Source of the DNA: Aliikangiella coralliicola | GTDB lineage: Bacteria > Pseudomonadota > Gammaproteobacteria > Enterobacterales > Kangiellaceae | DNA: 64,000 nt | NCBI RefSeq assembly: GCF_007004725.1 | Contig: NZ_ML660160.1 | Location: 124,001-188,000, forward strand | Direction of reading: 5' to 3' | Shown: one piece after another, positions 26,247 to 35,172 of the stretch | Layout: the number at the start of each line of letters is the position of its first letter | Numbering within the stretch: the first letter of the stretch is position 1 | Position numbers and translations under genes: made by a program | Notes under the pieces: model-generated | The model's database searches: none | The model's input: only the letters and a program-made list of their open reading frames with translations | Told to the model about the DNA's origin: nothing

Positions 26247-27212
26247 ATGAAAGCAGCTGTATTTAATCAATACGGTTCACCAAAAGTGCTTCAACTTCAA
26301 GAAGTGGAGAAGCCAACCCCCAAAGATAACGAAGTGCTTGTGAAAATACATGCGACTGCTGTTAATGATTATGACTGGAGTATGATTCGAGGTAAGCCTT
26401 TTCTGTATCGACTTATGTTTGGTTTGTTGCGACCCAGGAAAAATATACCAGGAATGGAGCTGTCGGGAGTGGTTGTATCGACTGGGAAAAAAATGACTTC
26501 ATTCAAAGCTGGCGACGCCGTTTACGGCGATATTTCTGAGCATGGTTTTGGTAGTTTCGCAGAGTATATTTGTATTGATGAAAAAGCCTTAACATTAAAG
26601 CCTAATAATATGAGTTTTGAAGAAGCTGCCTCAATCCCTCATGCAGCTGCATTGGCGCTGCAAGGATTGGTTGATATCGGTCAGATTCAGAATGGACTGA
26701 AAATTTTAATCAACGGCGCCGGTGGCGGTGTCGGAACATTAGGACTACAACTTGCTAAGTTATATTGTGCCGAAGTAACAGGTGTCGACTCGGGCGATAA
26801 GTTGGAAATGATGAAGTCAATTGGTTTTGATTACACAATAGATTATCAAACAGAAGACTTTACTAAAAGTGGGCAGCGCTATGATTTGATCCTTGATACC
26901 AAGACTAATCGTTCGACGTTTAGCTATCTTCGTTCACTAAAGCCAAATGGAAAGTATGTTACCGTCGGAGGAAAGTTACCTCATCTTTTACATGCGTTGT
27001 TTTTTCGTCGTGTGATACATTTATTTAGTCGTAAAAGAGTGCATATTATTGGTTTGAAAACGAACAAAGATTTAAATTACATCAATGAGCTTTTTGAGTC
27101 AGAAAAAATTAAGCCCATTATTGATGGCCCTTATCCTTTGAGCGAGGCCGCCATTGCAGTGCAGCGATTTGGCAAAGGTGTACACAGAGGGAAAGTTGTA
27201 ATCTCAATCTAA
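26247..27212 (+). CDS. zinc-independent MDR oxidoreductase (NAD(P)-dependent alcohol dehydrogenase/quinone reductase type)
   Basis: A 321-residue medium-chain reductase. Residues 1-120 form the GroES-like domain (ELSGVVVSTGKKMTSFKAGDAVYGD), followed by the nucleotide-binding motif NGAGGGVGTLGLQLAK (about 150-165). Zinc ligands of classical alcohol dehydrogenases are absent, as in quinone-oxidoreductase-like members. The C-terminal FGKGVHRGKVVISI is typical. It starts 33 bp after the GGDEF-EAL gene with GGAGAG before the ATG, so the two may be cotranscribed. Substrate unknown. Confidence 0.85.
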   Translation: MKAAVFNQYGSPKVLQLQEVEKPTPKDNEVLVKIHATAVNDYDWSMIRGKPFLYRLMFGLLRPRKNIPGMELSGVVVSTGKKMTSFKAGDAVYGDISEHGFGSFAEYICIDEKALTLKPNNMSFEEAASIPHAAALALQGLVDIGQIQNGLKILINGAGGGVGTLGLQLAKLYCAEVTGVDSGDKLEMMKSIGFDYTIDYQTEDFTKSGQRYDLILDTKTNRSTFSYLRSLKPNGKYVTVGGKLPHLLHALFFRRVIHLFSRKRVHIIGLKTNKDLNYINELFESEKIKPIIDGPYPLSEAAIAVQRFGKGVHRGKVVISI

Positions 27213-27458
27213 AGTTGAATTCAAATTAAAGCAAAAATAATTATTCAAATATCCGATCAAATATCTGACTATCTGGTTACTTCAAAGGTTATAAAGTCAT
27301 AACATTGAATGCATAGTTTTTCGTGCAATGGGGAAATTATTGACTAAAAAATAAAGCGGAAATGAACTTTTCAATTCAGTGTTGTCTGTTTATGTGAGAG
27401 TTAAATTTTTATTGTTCAAGTTTTTTTCAGTTCGATCAGAGTATTACGAGTATCAAAC

Positions 27459-27580
27459 TTGGTTAGGGACATTGTTGGTTATGGACATTGTTGGTTGGGG
27501 ACACTATTGGTTAGGGACATTGTTGTTTAGGGATTGTTGGTTGGAAGAATTATCGTTTGAGGGAATTATTGATTGAGGGT
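27459..27580. repeat. degenerate minisatellite, unit about 18 bp
   Basis: Four to five units of TTGGTTAGGGACATTGTT with point changes (GGTTATGGACATTG, GGTTGGGGACACTA, GGTTAGGGACATTG, GTTTAGGGATTG), fading into TGATTGAGGG at 27580. A frame at 27379-27576 runs through it but is only the repeat read as protein. The rest of the 27213-27827 gap has no gene. Confidence 0.75.
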
Positions 27581-27827
27581 ATTCGTATATTAGCTTATTA
27601 AGCACTCTGTCGTTTTGAATGATTGATCAGCTTTCAAGTGTTGGTCTGGAGGGGAATACCCGTTTCGACCAACTGGGTCAATTTTTCGCTAGTTTTATCA
27701 CAGCGAGCAGTCTGCCAATGCAATTGCCCCAGTGGTCGATTTTTAGTGCTTAAAGATTTTTAGCATTTTAAACAAAAAACAATTCAAAGTTTTTCGTTAA
27801 ATGATTCAATAGCACACTTGTTACACT

Positions 27828-28040
27828 TTACCAATAATGCACAGTATTGTTTCGGTAGTTGACAAACTTACCAACGTATTGGCATTCACCAACCGAACGA
27901 TATTCGGCGCCCTTAAATCCAACAAAGTCATAAATCTCTACTAATTGCCAAGTGCAGTTATCCCCGGCAGTTACTGTTCCGGAAAAGCTGAATACGGACG
28001 CAACTAAGGCTATTAATCCACATCTCAATAATTTTTTCAT
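27828..28040 (-). CDS. small secreted protein, 70 aa
   Basis: AGGAAAC before the ATG; signal peptide MKKLLRCGLIALVASVFSFS … VTAG; mature part of about 45 residues with two cysteines (DNCTWQLVEIYDFVG, VGECQYVGKF). Probably exported and disulphide-bonded. No family recognised. Confidence 0.6.
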   Translation of the reverse strand: MKKLLRCGLIALVASVFSFSGTVTAGDNCTWQLVEIYDFVGFKGAEYRSVGECQYVGKFVNYRNNTVHYW

Positions 28041-28521
28041 TTTTTTGTTTCCTGTTAATTAAAATAAAAATTTAGAGTGCGGTACTTTCGTCCAATGTTA
28101 TTCTCACTGATTATTATTATCTCAAATTCAGAATTGCGAATTAGTCGATAAACACAATTCTGCCTGCCACTATATCGTTAAATAATAGTCAGCTCAAATG
28201 ACAGTTTTTTTCTAGTTTTAATACGAGGATTTCCTAATGTTAGCTGAGTACTTTTTGTTCTGTTTTTTGCCATAGATCAGTGTTCGACGGGTAGATAATG
28301 ATATTTTGTCTTTTTGTTAGCTGAAGCAAATGATAGATTGAGCGATTAGGACTTTTATCTTGTTAGGAAAAAGTGATATTTAAGAGAATAATAATTAATA
28401 CACTCAAAAACGAGCAGATAAATGTTATATTGTAGTCGAGATATCTGGGGCAAATAGCCTATAATAAAGGTTTCGGCTACTTCAATATCAACTTTAACTT
28501 AAACAATTTTATTCCACATCT
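28041..28521. other. 480-bp gap without a gene
   Basis: A+T-rich stretch between the small secreted protein and the divergent CNNM gene. No frame, hairpin with T run or RNA gene was recognised. Confidence 0.4.
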
Positions 28522-29571
28522 ATGATTCTGCTTATTATCTACGTATTGGTAGCGCTTATTTTCTCTTTTCTCTGTTCAATTGCCGAAGCGGTATTACTGA
28601 GTGTGACTACTGCGCATATTTCGGTTTTGGAAAAAGACAATAAAAAGACGGGGACCATACTTAAATCGCTCAAGTCTGATATTAACAAACCGCTGGCTGC
28701 GATTTTAACATTAAACACGATAGCGCATACTACAGGAGCGGTTGGAGCCGGCGCTCAGGCAGCTGTTGTATTTGGAAGTGCTTACGTTGGAGTCGCGTCG
28801 GCCTTCTTGACTTTATTAATCCTCATCTTTTCGGAGATCATTCCAAAAACATTGGGCGCGAGCTACTGGCGCGAGTTAGCGCCTGCTACCGCCCACGGTT
28901 TAAAATTTATCACCTGGTTGTTGTTTCCCTTTGTTTGGTTATCTGAAAAAATTACCGGTGGTATGGTGAGTGACAGTTCGTTAACCGGTTTTAGCCGCGA
29001 AGAGTTTACGGCAATGGCTGAGTTGAGTGCTAAGGAAGGGCAAATAGCTGATGACGAATCAAAAATTCTCAAAAACCTTTTGTTGTTTAGAAACTCCAGT
29101 ATAGAAAGTGCGATGACGCCGAGCACCGTGATTTTCTCTTTGTCCGATGAATTGCTTGTTGAAGAATTTTTTCATAAATATGATCAAACACCTTTCTCTC
29201 GAATCTTGATTTATAGTGGCGATAAAGAAAATATCAATGGATTTGTGATACGGCGCGATCTGTTGCTCGCTCAGGCGCGTGGAAACGGTAAGAGCAAATT
29301 AAAAAAATACCATCGTAGCATTGGTGCACTACTGAATACGTCATCTTTGTCACATACCTTTAGCGAGTTACTGCGTCAGCGCGCGCAGATCCTTTTGGTG
29401 GTTAATGAATATGGCACGGTTAAAGGTATTATCACTTTAGAGGATTTGTTCGAGACCTTGCTGGGGCTTGAGATTATTGACGAAAATGATGAAACGGCGG
29501 ATATGCAGCAATTGGCGAAAAAAAATTGGGTGCAAAAAGTGGCAAAGAAAGGTTTTAAAGTCGATGATTAA
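28522..29571 (+). CDS. CNNM/HlyC-CorC-family membrane protein (DUF21 + CBS pair)
   Basis: A 349-residue protein. The DUF21 membrane domain (residues 1-about 165) has three to four helices and the family signatures SIAEAVLLSVTTAHI and FSEIIPKTLG. The CBS pair spans about 190-330 (VIFSLSDELLVEEF … VVNEYGTVKGIITLEDLFETLLG). It lacks the C-terminal CorC_HlyC module, so it is shorter than typical members of about 430 residues but matches the short form. The family is tied to Mg2+/Co2+ transport or efflux. A perfect 8-bp stem-loop follows at 29576. The ATG has no strong ribosome site. Confidence 0.88.
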   Translation: MILLIIYVLVALIFSFLCSIAEAVLLSVTTAHISVLEKDNKKTGTILKSLKSDINKPLAAILTLNTIAHTTGAVGAGAQAAVVFGSAYVGVASAFLTLLILIFSEIIPKTLGASYWRELAPATAHGLKFITWLLFPFVWLSEKITGGMVSDSSLTGFSREEFTAMAELSAKEGQIADDESKILKNLLLFRNSSIESAMTPSTVIFSLSDELLVEEFFHKYDQTPFSRILIYSGDKENINGFVIRRDLLLAQARGNGKSKLKKYHRSIGALLNTSSLSHTFSELLRQRAQILLVVNEYGTVKGIITLEDLFETLLGLEIIDENDETADMQQLAKKNWVQKVAKKGFKVDD

Positions 29572-29575
29572 CAAA

Positions 29576-29598
29576 GCGTCGGTGATACCTACCGACGC
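29576..29598 (+). terminator. stem-loop after the CNNM gene
   Basis: GCGTCGGT, loop GATACCT, ACCGACGC: a perfect 8-bp stem starting five bases after the stop. The T run is poor, so it may only stabilise the 3' end. Confidence 0.5.
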
Positions 29599-29649
29599 CA
29601 GGTATTAAATGTTCTTTTTGTTTCGTGACCAGAGTTAGCATCCTGAGCT

Positions 29650-29719
29650 TAATATTCCAGACCTGATGTTCTAGATCTGATATTCCTGACCTAATATTTC
29701 AGACTTAATATCCTAATTT
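29650..29719. repeat. 14-bp tandem repeat, five units, entering the LysR gene
   Basis: Units TAATATTCCAGACC, TGATGTTCTAGATC, TGATATTCCTGACC, TAATATTTCAGACT, TAATATCC.... The last unit covers the stop codon and final residues of the LysR gene, so repeat-number change could alter that protein's C-terminus. Confidence 0.75.
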
Positions 29720-30610
29720 TTCATCCCAGTAGGGCTTGTCACCAAAGTGTGAACAGACATAATCAATAAAGGCTCTTACCTTTGGAGCAAGCAATCGAGA
29801 GCTTGGGTAAACAGCCCAAATAGCGGTATTGGAAATTAATGGGTAGTCTTTGAGTACCTGGACTAAGCTGCCGTTATGTAAGTGTTTATAGGCACTCCAG
29901 GTTGAATTAATGGTTATCCCAAGTCCATTTACGCAAGCGTCGCGAATCACTTCGCCGTTGTCAGCCCGAAAGTTCCCTTTGGCTCTAATATTGATGGAAC
30001 CTTTGGGTGTTTGAAATCCCCAGTTTTCAAGGCCCATTAAGTTAATGCATTGATGATGCTTCAATTCTTCAGGTGAACCCGGCGTTCCAAATTTTGATAA
30101 GTAATCGGGTGACGCGCAAACGATGCGGTCATCTGGCGCCAACTTGCGCGCGATCAGGGTGGAATCTTTCAGTTCAGAGTTACGAACAGCAATATCAAAA
30201 CCACCCTCAACTAAGTCGACAATTGTGTCTGAGAGGCGAAAATCGACATTAAGATTTGGATATAGCTTGAAAAATCCGGTGAGTGCCGGTAGCAAATGCA
30301 TTCGCCCAAAAGATGCTGGTGCCGCTACTCGTAAGGTGCCACTCGGTGATGTATTGCCCGCGCCGACAGAGGCGCGAGCTGACTCAACGCTTGAAAGCAC
30401 GTCTTCAGCGTGAGGTAAAAAAGCTGCACCTTCTTCTGTTAATGAAACTTTGCGCGTGGTGCGGTGAACCAGGCGAACCCCAAGGCTATTTTCCAATTTG
30501 TTGATATGAGCGCTAGCCACCGCTGGTGATAAGCCTAGCTCCTGGCCTGACTGGCTGATGTTATGGGTGGCGGCAATCCGAACAAAAAGCCTGAGATGTT
30601 CAATATTCAT
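29705..30610 (-). CDS. LysR-family transcription regulator
   Basis: A 301-residue regulator. The N-terminal winged helix (MNIEHLRLFVRIAATHNISQ, then GLSPAVASAHINKLENSLGV) is followed by a LysR substrate domain (about 90-295). The sequence is of the CrgA/aldehyde-responsive subgroup type (SLTEEGAAFLPHAEDVL, TLRVAAPASFGRMHLLPAL). It is divergent from the MDR oxidoreductase at 30733 across a 122-bp A+T-rich gap, the classical layout of a LysR regulator and its target. ATG 30610 is preferred over TTG 30619. The stop codon lies inside a 14-bp tandem repeat. Confidence 0.9.
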   Translation of the reverse strand: MNIEHLRLFVRIAATHNISQSGQELGLSPAVASAHINKLENSLGVRLVHRTTRKVSLTEEGAAFLPHAEDVLSSVESARASVGAGNTSPSGTLRVAAPASFGRMHLLPALTGFFKLYPNLNVDFRLSDTIVDLVEGGFDIAVRNSELKDSTLIARKLAPDDRIVCASPDYLSKFGTPGSPEELKHHQCINLMGLENWGFQTPKGSINIRAKGNFRADNGEVIRDACVNGLGITINSTWSAYKHLHNGSLVQVLKDYPLISNTAIWAVYPSSRLLAPKVRAFIDYVCSHFGDKPYWDEKLGY

Positions 30611-30732
30611 GATTCTCAACCAAATTTATTATTATCAACAAAATCTAAAAAGTGATTCTTTATTTTAACCTATTATCAATTTAATTGTGAGTAAATATAA
30701 TAATAACAATCAACTAGACTCGAGAACAAATT

Positions 30733-31722
30733 ATGAAAGCAATGATAGTTAAACAATTTGGCGGCCCTGAAGTTTTTGAAGCTGCCGAGCTTCCTAAACC
30801 TACTATAAAAAGTGGTCATCTACTTGTACGAGTTGCAGCGACAAGTGTTAATACGGTGGATACAATGATTCGTCAAATGGGCGAAGAACTGCCAATTGCG
30901 CCGGCGCTTCCTGCGGTTCTTGGGATGGACTTTGCTGGTGTTGTTGAAGAAGTCGGCGAGGGCGTGACGGGCTATGCTGTGGGTGATGAGGTTTATGGCT
31001 GCGCCGGCGGTCTGGCTGATTTACCGGGAACTTTGGCTGAGTGTATTGTCGCCGACGCTCAGTTAGTGGCTCGTAAGCCGAAAAATTTATCGATGCGCGA
31101 AGCTGCGGCGTTACCCTTAGTAGGGATCACTGCGTATGAAGGTTTAATGAGAGCCGGTATTGTGCAAGGTCAAAAAGTATTAGTTCATGGCGGCTCGGGT
31201 GGTGTCGGTCACGTTGCATTACAAATTGCGCGTTACTTGGGCGCAGAAGTCTATGCCACTGGCGGAGGTGACAAGCAGCTGAGTTTGATCAGCGAGCTTG
31301 GCGCAAAAGCGATCAACTATAAAACAGAAACTGTGACTGATTACGTTGCCAAACATACTGATGGCGCTGGATTTGATATTGTTTTTGATTCCGTGGGTGG
31401 CGCCAATATGATTAATTCGTTTGAAGCCGCTGCGCTCAATGGACAGATTGTATCAACCGTTTCTTTGGTGGAGCTTGACCTTTCGTTGGCACATTTTAAA
31501 GGACTATCTTTACACGTGGTTTTTATGCTCATTCCAATGCTTCACAATCAAAAACGGCAAGAGCATGCACAAATTCTTAGCCAGTTGACTGAAATTGTTG
31601 AAGCTGGAGGATTGCGTCCTGTATTAGATGAAAAACATTTTTCCCTTGCCGAAGTTGGTCAGGCGCATAACCGTTTAACAAGCGGCGAAGGAATGGGAAA
31701 AGTCGTTGTTGAAGTAAAGTAG
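30733..31722 (+). CDS. MDR quinone-oxidoreductase-like enzyme
   Basis: A 329-residue zinc-independent medium-chain reductase. It has a GroES-like domain with MDFAGVVEEVGEGVTGYAVGD, then the NADPH motif HGGSGGVGHVALQIARYLGA (about 153-172) and FDSVGG. It resembles zinc-independent quinone reductases active on quinones or enals. It is divergently transcribed from the LysR regulator, its likely controller (inference). The SDR gene follows 45 bp downstream, probably in the same operon, making a small LysR-controlled redox unit. Confidence 0.88.
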   Translation: MKAMIVKQFGGPEVFEAAELPKPTIKSGHLLVRVAATSVNTVDTMIRQMGEELPIAPALPAVLGMDFAGVVEEVGEGVTGYAVGDEVYGCAGGLADLPGTLAECIVADAQLVARKPKNLSMREAAALPLVGITAYEGLMRAGIVQGQKVLVHGGSGGVGHVALQIARYLGAEVYATGGGDKQLSLISELGAKAINYKTETVTDYVAKHTDGAGFDIVFDSVGGANMINSFEAAALNGQIVSTVSLVELDLSLAHFKGLSLHVVFMLIPMLHNQKRQEHAQILSQLTEIVEAGGLRPVLDEKHFSLAEVGQAHNRLTSGEGMGKVVVEVK

Positions 31723-31767
31723 CGACTAGGTTGTGTGGTATTAATACGGCTTGAATGGGAAACACCG

Positions 31768-32571
31768 ATGAAAAAAACGATTCTTATCACTGGGGCCACC
31801 GATGGCATCGGTTTGGCGACAAGCAAAATGCTGGCGTTAAAAGGCCACAATATTCTGATACACGGACGTCGTTCAGAAAAGTTAAATAACGTCGAACAAA
31901 TGCTTACCGAGTTACCCAATGCCGGAACTATTAAAAGCTATGTCGCAGATTTGTCTCGAATTTCTGATGTTGTTGCTTTAGCCGATTCGATCCGTTCATC
32001 GAATGAAAAACTCGATGTGTTGATTAATAACGCCGGTGTTTTTAAAACGAGTAGTCCAACAACGCAAAATGGGCTTGATGTCAGATTTGTTGTCAATACC
32101 ATCGCGCCCTATTTATTAACTAAGAAGCTGACAAATTTGCTGGGCGCGTCAAGCCGTGTGATTAATCTTTCTTCTGCTGCTCAGGCTTCTGTGAATATTG
32201 AAGCCCTGGCCGGTCGAACTCAACTATCGGATATGGATGCCTATGCTCAAAGTAAGCTCGCTATTACTATGTGGACTCGAAGCCTGGCGCTGAGCAATAA
32301 AAGTCAAGGGCCGGTAATGATTGCAGTTAATCCCGGCTCAATGCTTGGCAGTAAAATGGTACAGGAAGGTTTTGGTGTCGCTGGTGGTGATTTAAATATC
32401 GGCGCTGAAATATTGATGCGGGTTGCCCTTGATGATGAATTTCTTGCCGCTAATGGAAAATATTTTGATAACGATTCAGGAAAGTTTTCTTCTCCCCATT
32501 CCGATGCGATGAACCCGCAAAAATTGGAACAGCTTATCCAGTCTATAGAAGCAATTTTAAAAAAATTCTGA
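31768..32571 (+). CDS. short-chain dehydrogenase/reductase
   Basis: A 267-residue classical SDR: cofactor motif TGATDGIG (residues about 8-15), NNAG (about 85), active-site Ser in NLSSAAQ and YAQSK catalytic Tyr/Lys. The pattern NPGSMLGSKMV is typical of retinol-dehydrogenase-like SDRs. ATG 31768, with GGGA seven to eight bases upstream, is chosen over the in-frame GTG 31735. Probably cotranscribed with the reductase at 30733. Substrate unknown. Confidence 0.9.
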   Translation: MKKTILITGATDGIGLATSKMLALKGHNILIHGRRSEKLNNVEQMLTELPNAGTIKSYVADLSRISDVVALADSIRSSNEKLDVLINNAGVFKTSSPTTQNGLDVRFVVNTIAPYLLTKKLTNLLGASSRVINLSSAAQASVNIEALAGRTQLSDMDAYAQSKLAITMWTRSLALSNKSQGPVMIAVNPGSMLGSKMVQEGFGVAGGDLNIGAEILMRVALDDEFLAANGKYFDNDSGKFSSPHSDAMNPQKLEQLIQSIEAILKKF

Positions 32572-32924
32572 CAAGAGAGAAAATTTAAATAACCGTCGAC
32601 ATTTTTCAATTTTTGTTGGATGATTTTTTTTTTCGCTAGTCTAATCCGCTGAGAAACTCACAAGTTTGCTGTGTCCGGACTTGTTTGTCCGAACCTGTTT
32701 GATTTTTTATCTCAAAAATATTATAAGTCAGCTTAAATGGAAAAAGTCCGCTATGTTAGTGAGGAGTTGGCTATAATCGGTATGCCGATTATAAACGATT
32801 CAAATGTCAAAGCGAGTCAAAGCGACGTAGGAAAATTGCCAATCGTTATTACACACTAAAATACCTGAGTTCTTATCCCGAATTCAGGTTAAAAAATTAA
32901 CTCACGGGCTAGAGGATGATCAGG
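32572..32924. promoter_or_regulatory. intergenic region with a palindrome (32772-32793)
   Basis: A 350-bp gap. TATAATCGG, TATG, CCGATTATA is a perfect 9-bp inverted repeat, a possible operator for the phosphatase gene. A second stem is ACCTGA … TCAGGT (32862-32889). No gene is seen. Confidence 0.45.
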
Positions 32925-34511
32925 ATGACAACTATCAATGGAAAGCCGACTTATTTTTTCTTTGTTTCACTCGCAGTGTTTTCGTTGTCCTTTCAGGCGA
33001 ACGCATCAACACCTGCGAGTTCAAAACAGCATTACGCTAATTTTGTCGTATTGGGACAAGCCCCTGACGGTAACAATATTGCGCTTGCGCGAACAGTGAT
33101 TGACGAAGCGGTTTTTTGCCCATCCATTTCGAAAGTGGGTAAAGGGCAAAAAAGTTTTCCCATGATCCCAAGAGAAAACCCCAATCACTTTTCTGTGATT
33201 GTGTGTGAAGCGCTCATTAATTTTGATGTGAGATACCAAATTAATTTTAGTGATACAGCGATAAAATTGCCTGTGGCGAAATCTAACCCCAAAAATATTC
33301 AAGTATTCGGAGATACCGGTTGTAAATTAGCAAAGCCCGGCAAGGCAGGGTGTGCGTTAGGAACAGCTGCAGAACCATTTAAGTCGCTTGCTGATGCCGG
33401 TGCGAAAGAAAATCCAGATGTAGTTCTGCATATGGGAGATTACAATTATCGTGGCACTTCGGGGGATGTTTATTTCACTCAAAAAAATTCAAGTGGTCAG
33501 TTGGAGCAAGTAAAACAATGGACTTACGACGCTGGCGACGGTAGTACTCAGGGGCAACACTGTGAGCAAGATGGCGCAATACCTTTTTATAGCCAGTCTG
33601 CAGCTAACTCGAACTTTCCTGATATTTGGCGTAACTGGCATGACGATGTCTTTAAAGCCGGTAAAAAGCTGATGGCGGCAGCTCCCTGGATTGTTGCGCG
33701 AGGTAATCATGAGTTATGTAGTCGGGCTGGGGCGGGGTACTTCTATTTTTTAGACCCCCATTCAAATCTGGTTGCGGGAAGTCAGCAGCTGAGTTGTCCT
33801 GCACCAAAGCTTAATCAAAGTGCGTTAGATAATACGATTCAGATCCCAAGTTATAAAGTGAGTTTCAAAAATCTGGATGTTGTTGTCATTGATTCGGCGA
33901 ATGCTTGCGACAGTTATGCTGATTCTCCATTTACTGCTGTTTATAAAAAAACTTTCGAAGAAGTTGAAAAACTGGCAACTAATAAACCGACCTGGTTGAT
34001 GGGCCATCGCCCAATTTGGGGAATAACCGAGTATTACTCAAGTGGTAGTACTGGGTGCACCAGTCAGAATCAATATGGATGCGTTAACCAGATGATGCAA
34101 GCGGCAATCAAATTGTTACCGACAAAGGCATTGCCATCAACAATAGAACTCGTATTGGCTGGACATATGCATCGCTTCCAGAGTGTAAGTTTCGCCAACA
34201 GTTCGCGACCGCCACAATTGGTGATCGGCTCCAGTGGTGTTGCGTTAGACAGCTCTCCGCCAAATGGTCAATTAACGAGTAATATTGATGGATTACCGGC
34301 GCAGGTTTTAACCACCAACAATAAAATTCAAAGTAAAGGGAAAAATTATGATGCTTTCGGTTATTTACGAATCAAACTTAAAAAGTCCGGCGATTGGAAA
34401 GCCTTGTTAGTCAACCCTCCTAAAAAAATTACTGTCGCCAGATGCTCAAGCCAGCAAAATTTACAACTGGGGGTGTGTGAATTTTCCGCAGGGATTTCTG
34501 CACCAGACTAG
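32925..34511 (+). CDS. secreted calcineurin-like metallophosphoesterase (purple-acid-phosphatase type)
   Basis: Signal peptide ending FSLSFQANA. The metallophosphoesterase motifs are in order: FGDTGC (about residue 127), HMGDYNYRG (about 170), RGNHELC (about 260), MGHRPIWG (about 360) and LAGHMHRF (about 412). These provide the two-metal site of calcineurin-like phosphatases, arranged as in purple acid phosphatases. About 528 residues, exported. The role is probably extracellular phosphate scavenging or nucleotide hydrolysis (inference). GAGG lies nine bases before ATG 32925; ATG 32916 is too close to it. Confidence 0.87.
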   Translation: MTTINGKPTYFFFVSLAVFSLSFQANASTPASSKQHYANFVVLGQAPDGNNIALARTVIDEAVFCPSISKVGKGQKSFPMIPRENPNHFSVIVCEALINFDVRYQINFSDTAIKLPVAKSNPKNIQVFGDTGCKLAKPGKAGCALGTAAEPFKSLADAGAKENPDVVLHMGDYNYRGTSGDVYFTQKNSSGQLEQVKQWTYDAGDGSTQGQHCEQDGAIPFYSQSAANSNFPDIWRNWHDDVFKAGKKLMAAAPWIVARGNHELCSRAGAGYFYFLDPHSNLVAGSQQLSCPAPKLNQSALDNTIQIPSYKVSFKNLDVVVIDSANACDSYADSPFTAVYKKTFEEVEKLATNKPTWLMGHRPIWGITEYYSSGSTGCTSQNQYGCVNQMMQAAIKLLPTKALPSTIELVLAGHMHRFQSVSFANSSRPPQLVIGSSGVALDSSPPNGQLTSNIDGLPAQVLTTNNKIQSKGKNYDAFGYLRIKLKKSGDWKALLVNPPKKITVARCSSQQNLQLGVCEFSAGISAPD

Positions 34512-34710
34512 TTGTTGTCTACACCGCTGATCTGGTCGCTTATCCAGCATTGGTTGACCAGTCAGCGACTAAAGCCTGGCTGTTAGCTGATAGACTCATC
34601 ACTGATAGAAAAGCGTTAATAGTTCATTCCGACAAATTAAGAATTCGAGCATCACCACTAATCAAGTGGAATAATCGCCAAATAAGTCAACTGACTTAAG
34701 AATAAAGTAT

Positions 34711-34761
34711 TTGCATTATCTGATTACATTTGTAATACTTTGGTTCGATTACGACTGTAAT
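34711..34761 (+). promoter_or_regulatory. BlaI-type operators and promoter of the blaI-M56 operon
   Basis: Two 14-bp dyads, ATTACATTTGTAAT (34723-34736) and ATTACGACTGTAAT (34748-34761), match the TACA-n-TGTA pattern of BlaI/MecI operators. TTGCAT (34711) and TAATAC (34733) at 16-bp spacing give a -35/-10 with the first dyad on the -10, so repression of its own operon is predicted. The start codon is 30 bp further on. Confidence 0.75.
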
Positions 34762-34791
34762 CTTGTTCAAGATAATCCCTTTGGAGATGCT

Positions 34792-35172
34792 ATGCAAATC
34801 AGTGATTCAGAAAAATGTATTATGGATGTGTTGTGGAAGTCATCACCGCAAACCGCAAAATCAATCATTGCGAATCTGGACAAGTCATTAAACTGGCAAG
34901 ATAAAACGGTTAAAACACTAATTAACCGATTGCTGAAAAAGGAAGCGATAGGGTTTCAGAAAGAAGGCAGGGAGTATCTCTACTTTCCCTTGCTTGAAGA
35001 AGAAGTTTACATCGAGCAAGCCAGTGAGAGTTTTTTGAAAAGGGTTTTTAATGGCAAGGTGAGTTCGTTTGTCGCCGCATTCGCGAAGCAAGAAAAATTA
35101 TCCAATGAAGATATTGCCGAACTAAAAGCGTTGCTAGGCGATCTTGATGCTGAGGATGGGTCGAAAAAATGA
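34792..35172 (+). CDS. BlaI/MecI-family repressor
   Basis: A 126-residue winged-helix repressor of the BlaI/MecI/CopY family: ISDSEKCIMDVLWKSSPQTA, then QDKTVKTLINRLLKKEAIG (recognition region) and YLYFPLLEEEVYI. The family represses antibiotic- or metal-response genes and is cleaved after sensing by an M56 protease. GGAG lies before ATG 34792; the upstream in-frame sequence is operator DNA. Its stop overlaps the start of the M56 gene (ATGA), the classic translational coupling of this pair. No beta-lactamase gene is nearby, so the target may be the operon itself. Confidence 0.9.
   Translation: MQISDSEKCIMDVLWKSSPQTAKSIIANLDKSLNWQDKTVKTLINRLLKKEAIGFQKEGREYLYFPLLEEEVYIEQASESFLKRVFNGKVSSFVAAFAKQEKLSNEDIAELKALLGDLDAEDGSKK

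Noticed and set aside
27379-27576. 65-codon frame across the minisatellite
   Set aside because: The sequence is the repeat unit translated (LGTLL-type periodicity) with no ribosome site.
27459-29719. Possible CRISPR arrays at the tandem repeats
   Set aside because: Units are direct, diverged and without spacers; no cas genes were seen.
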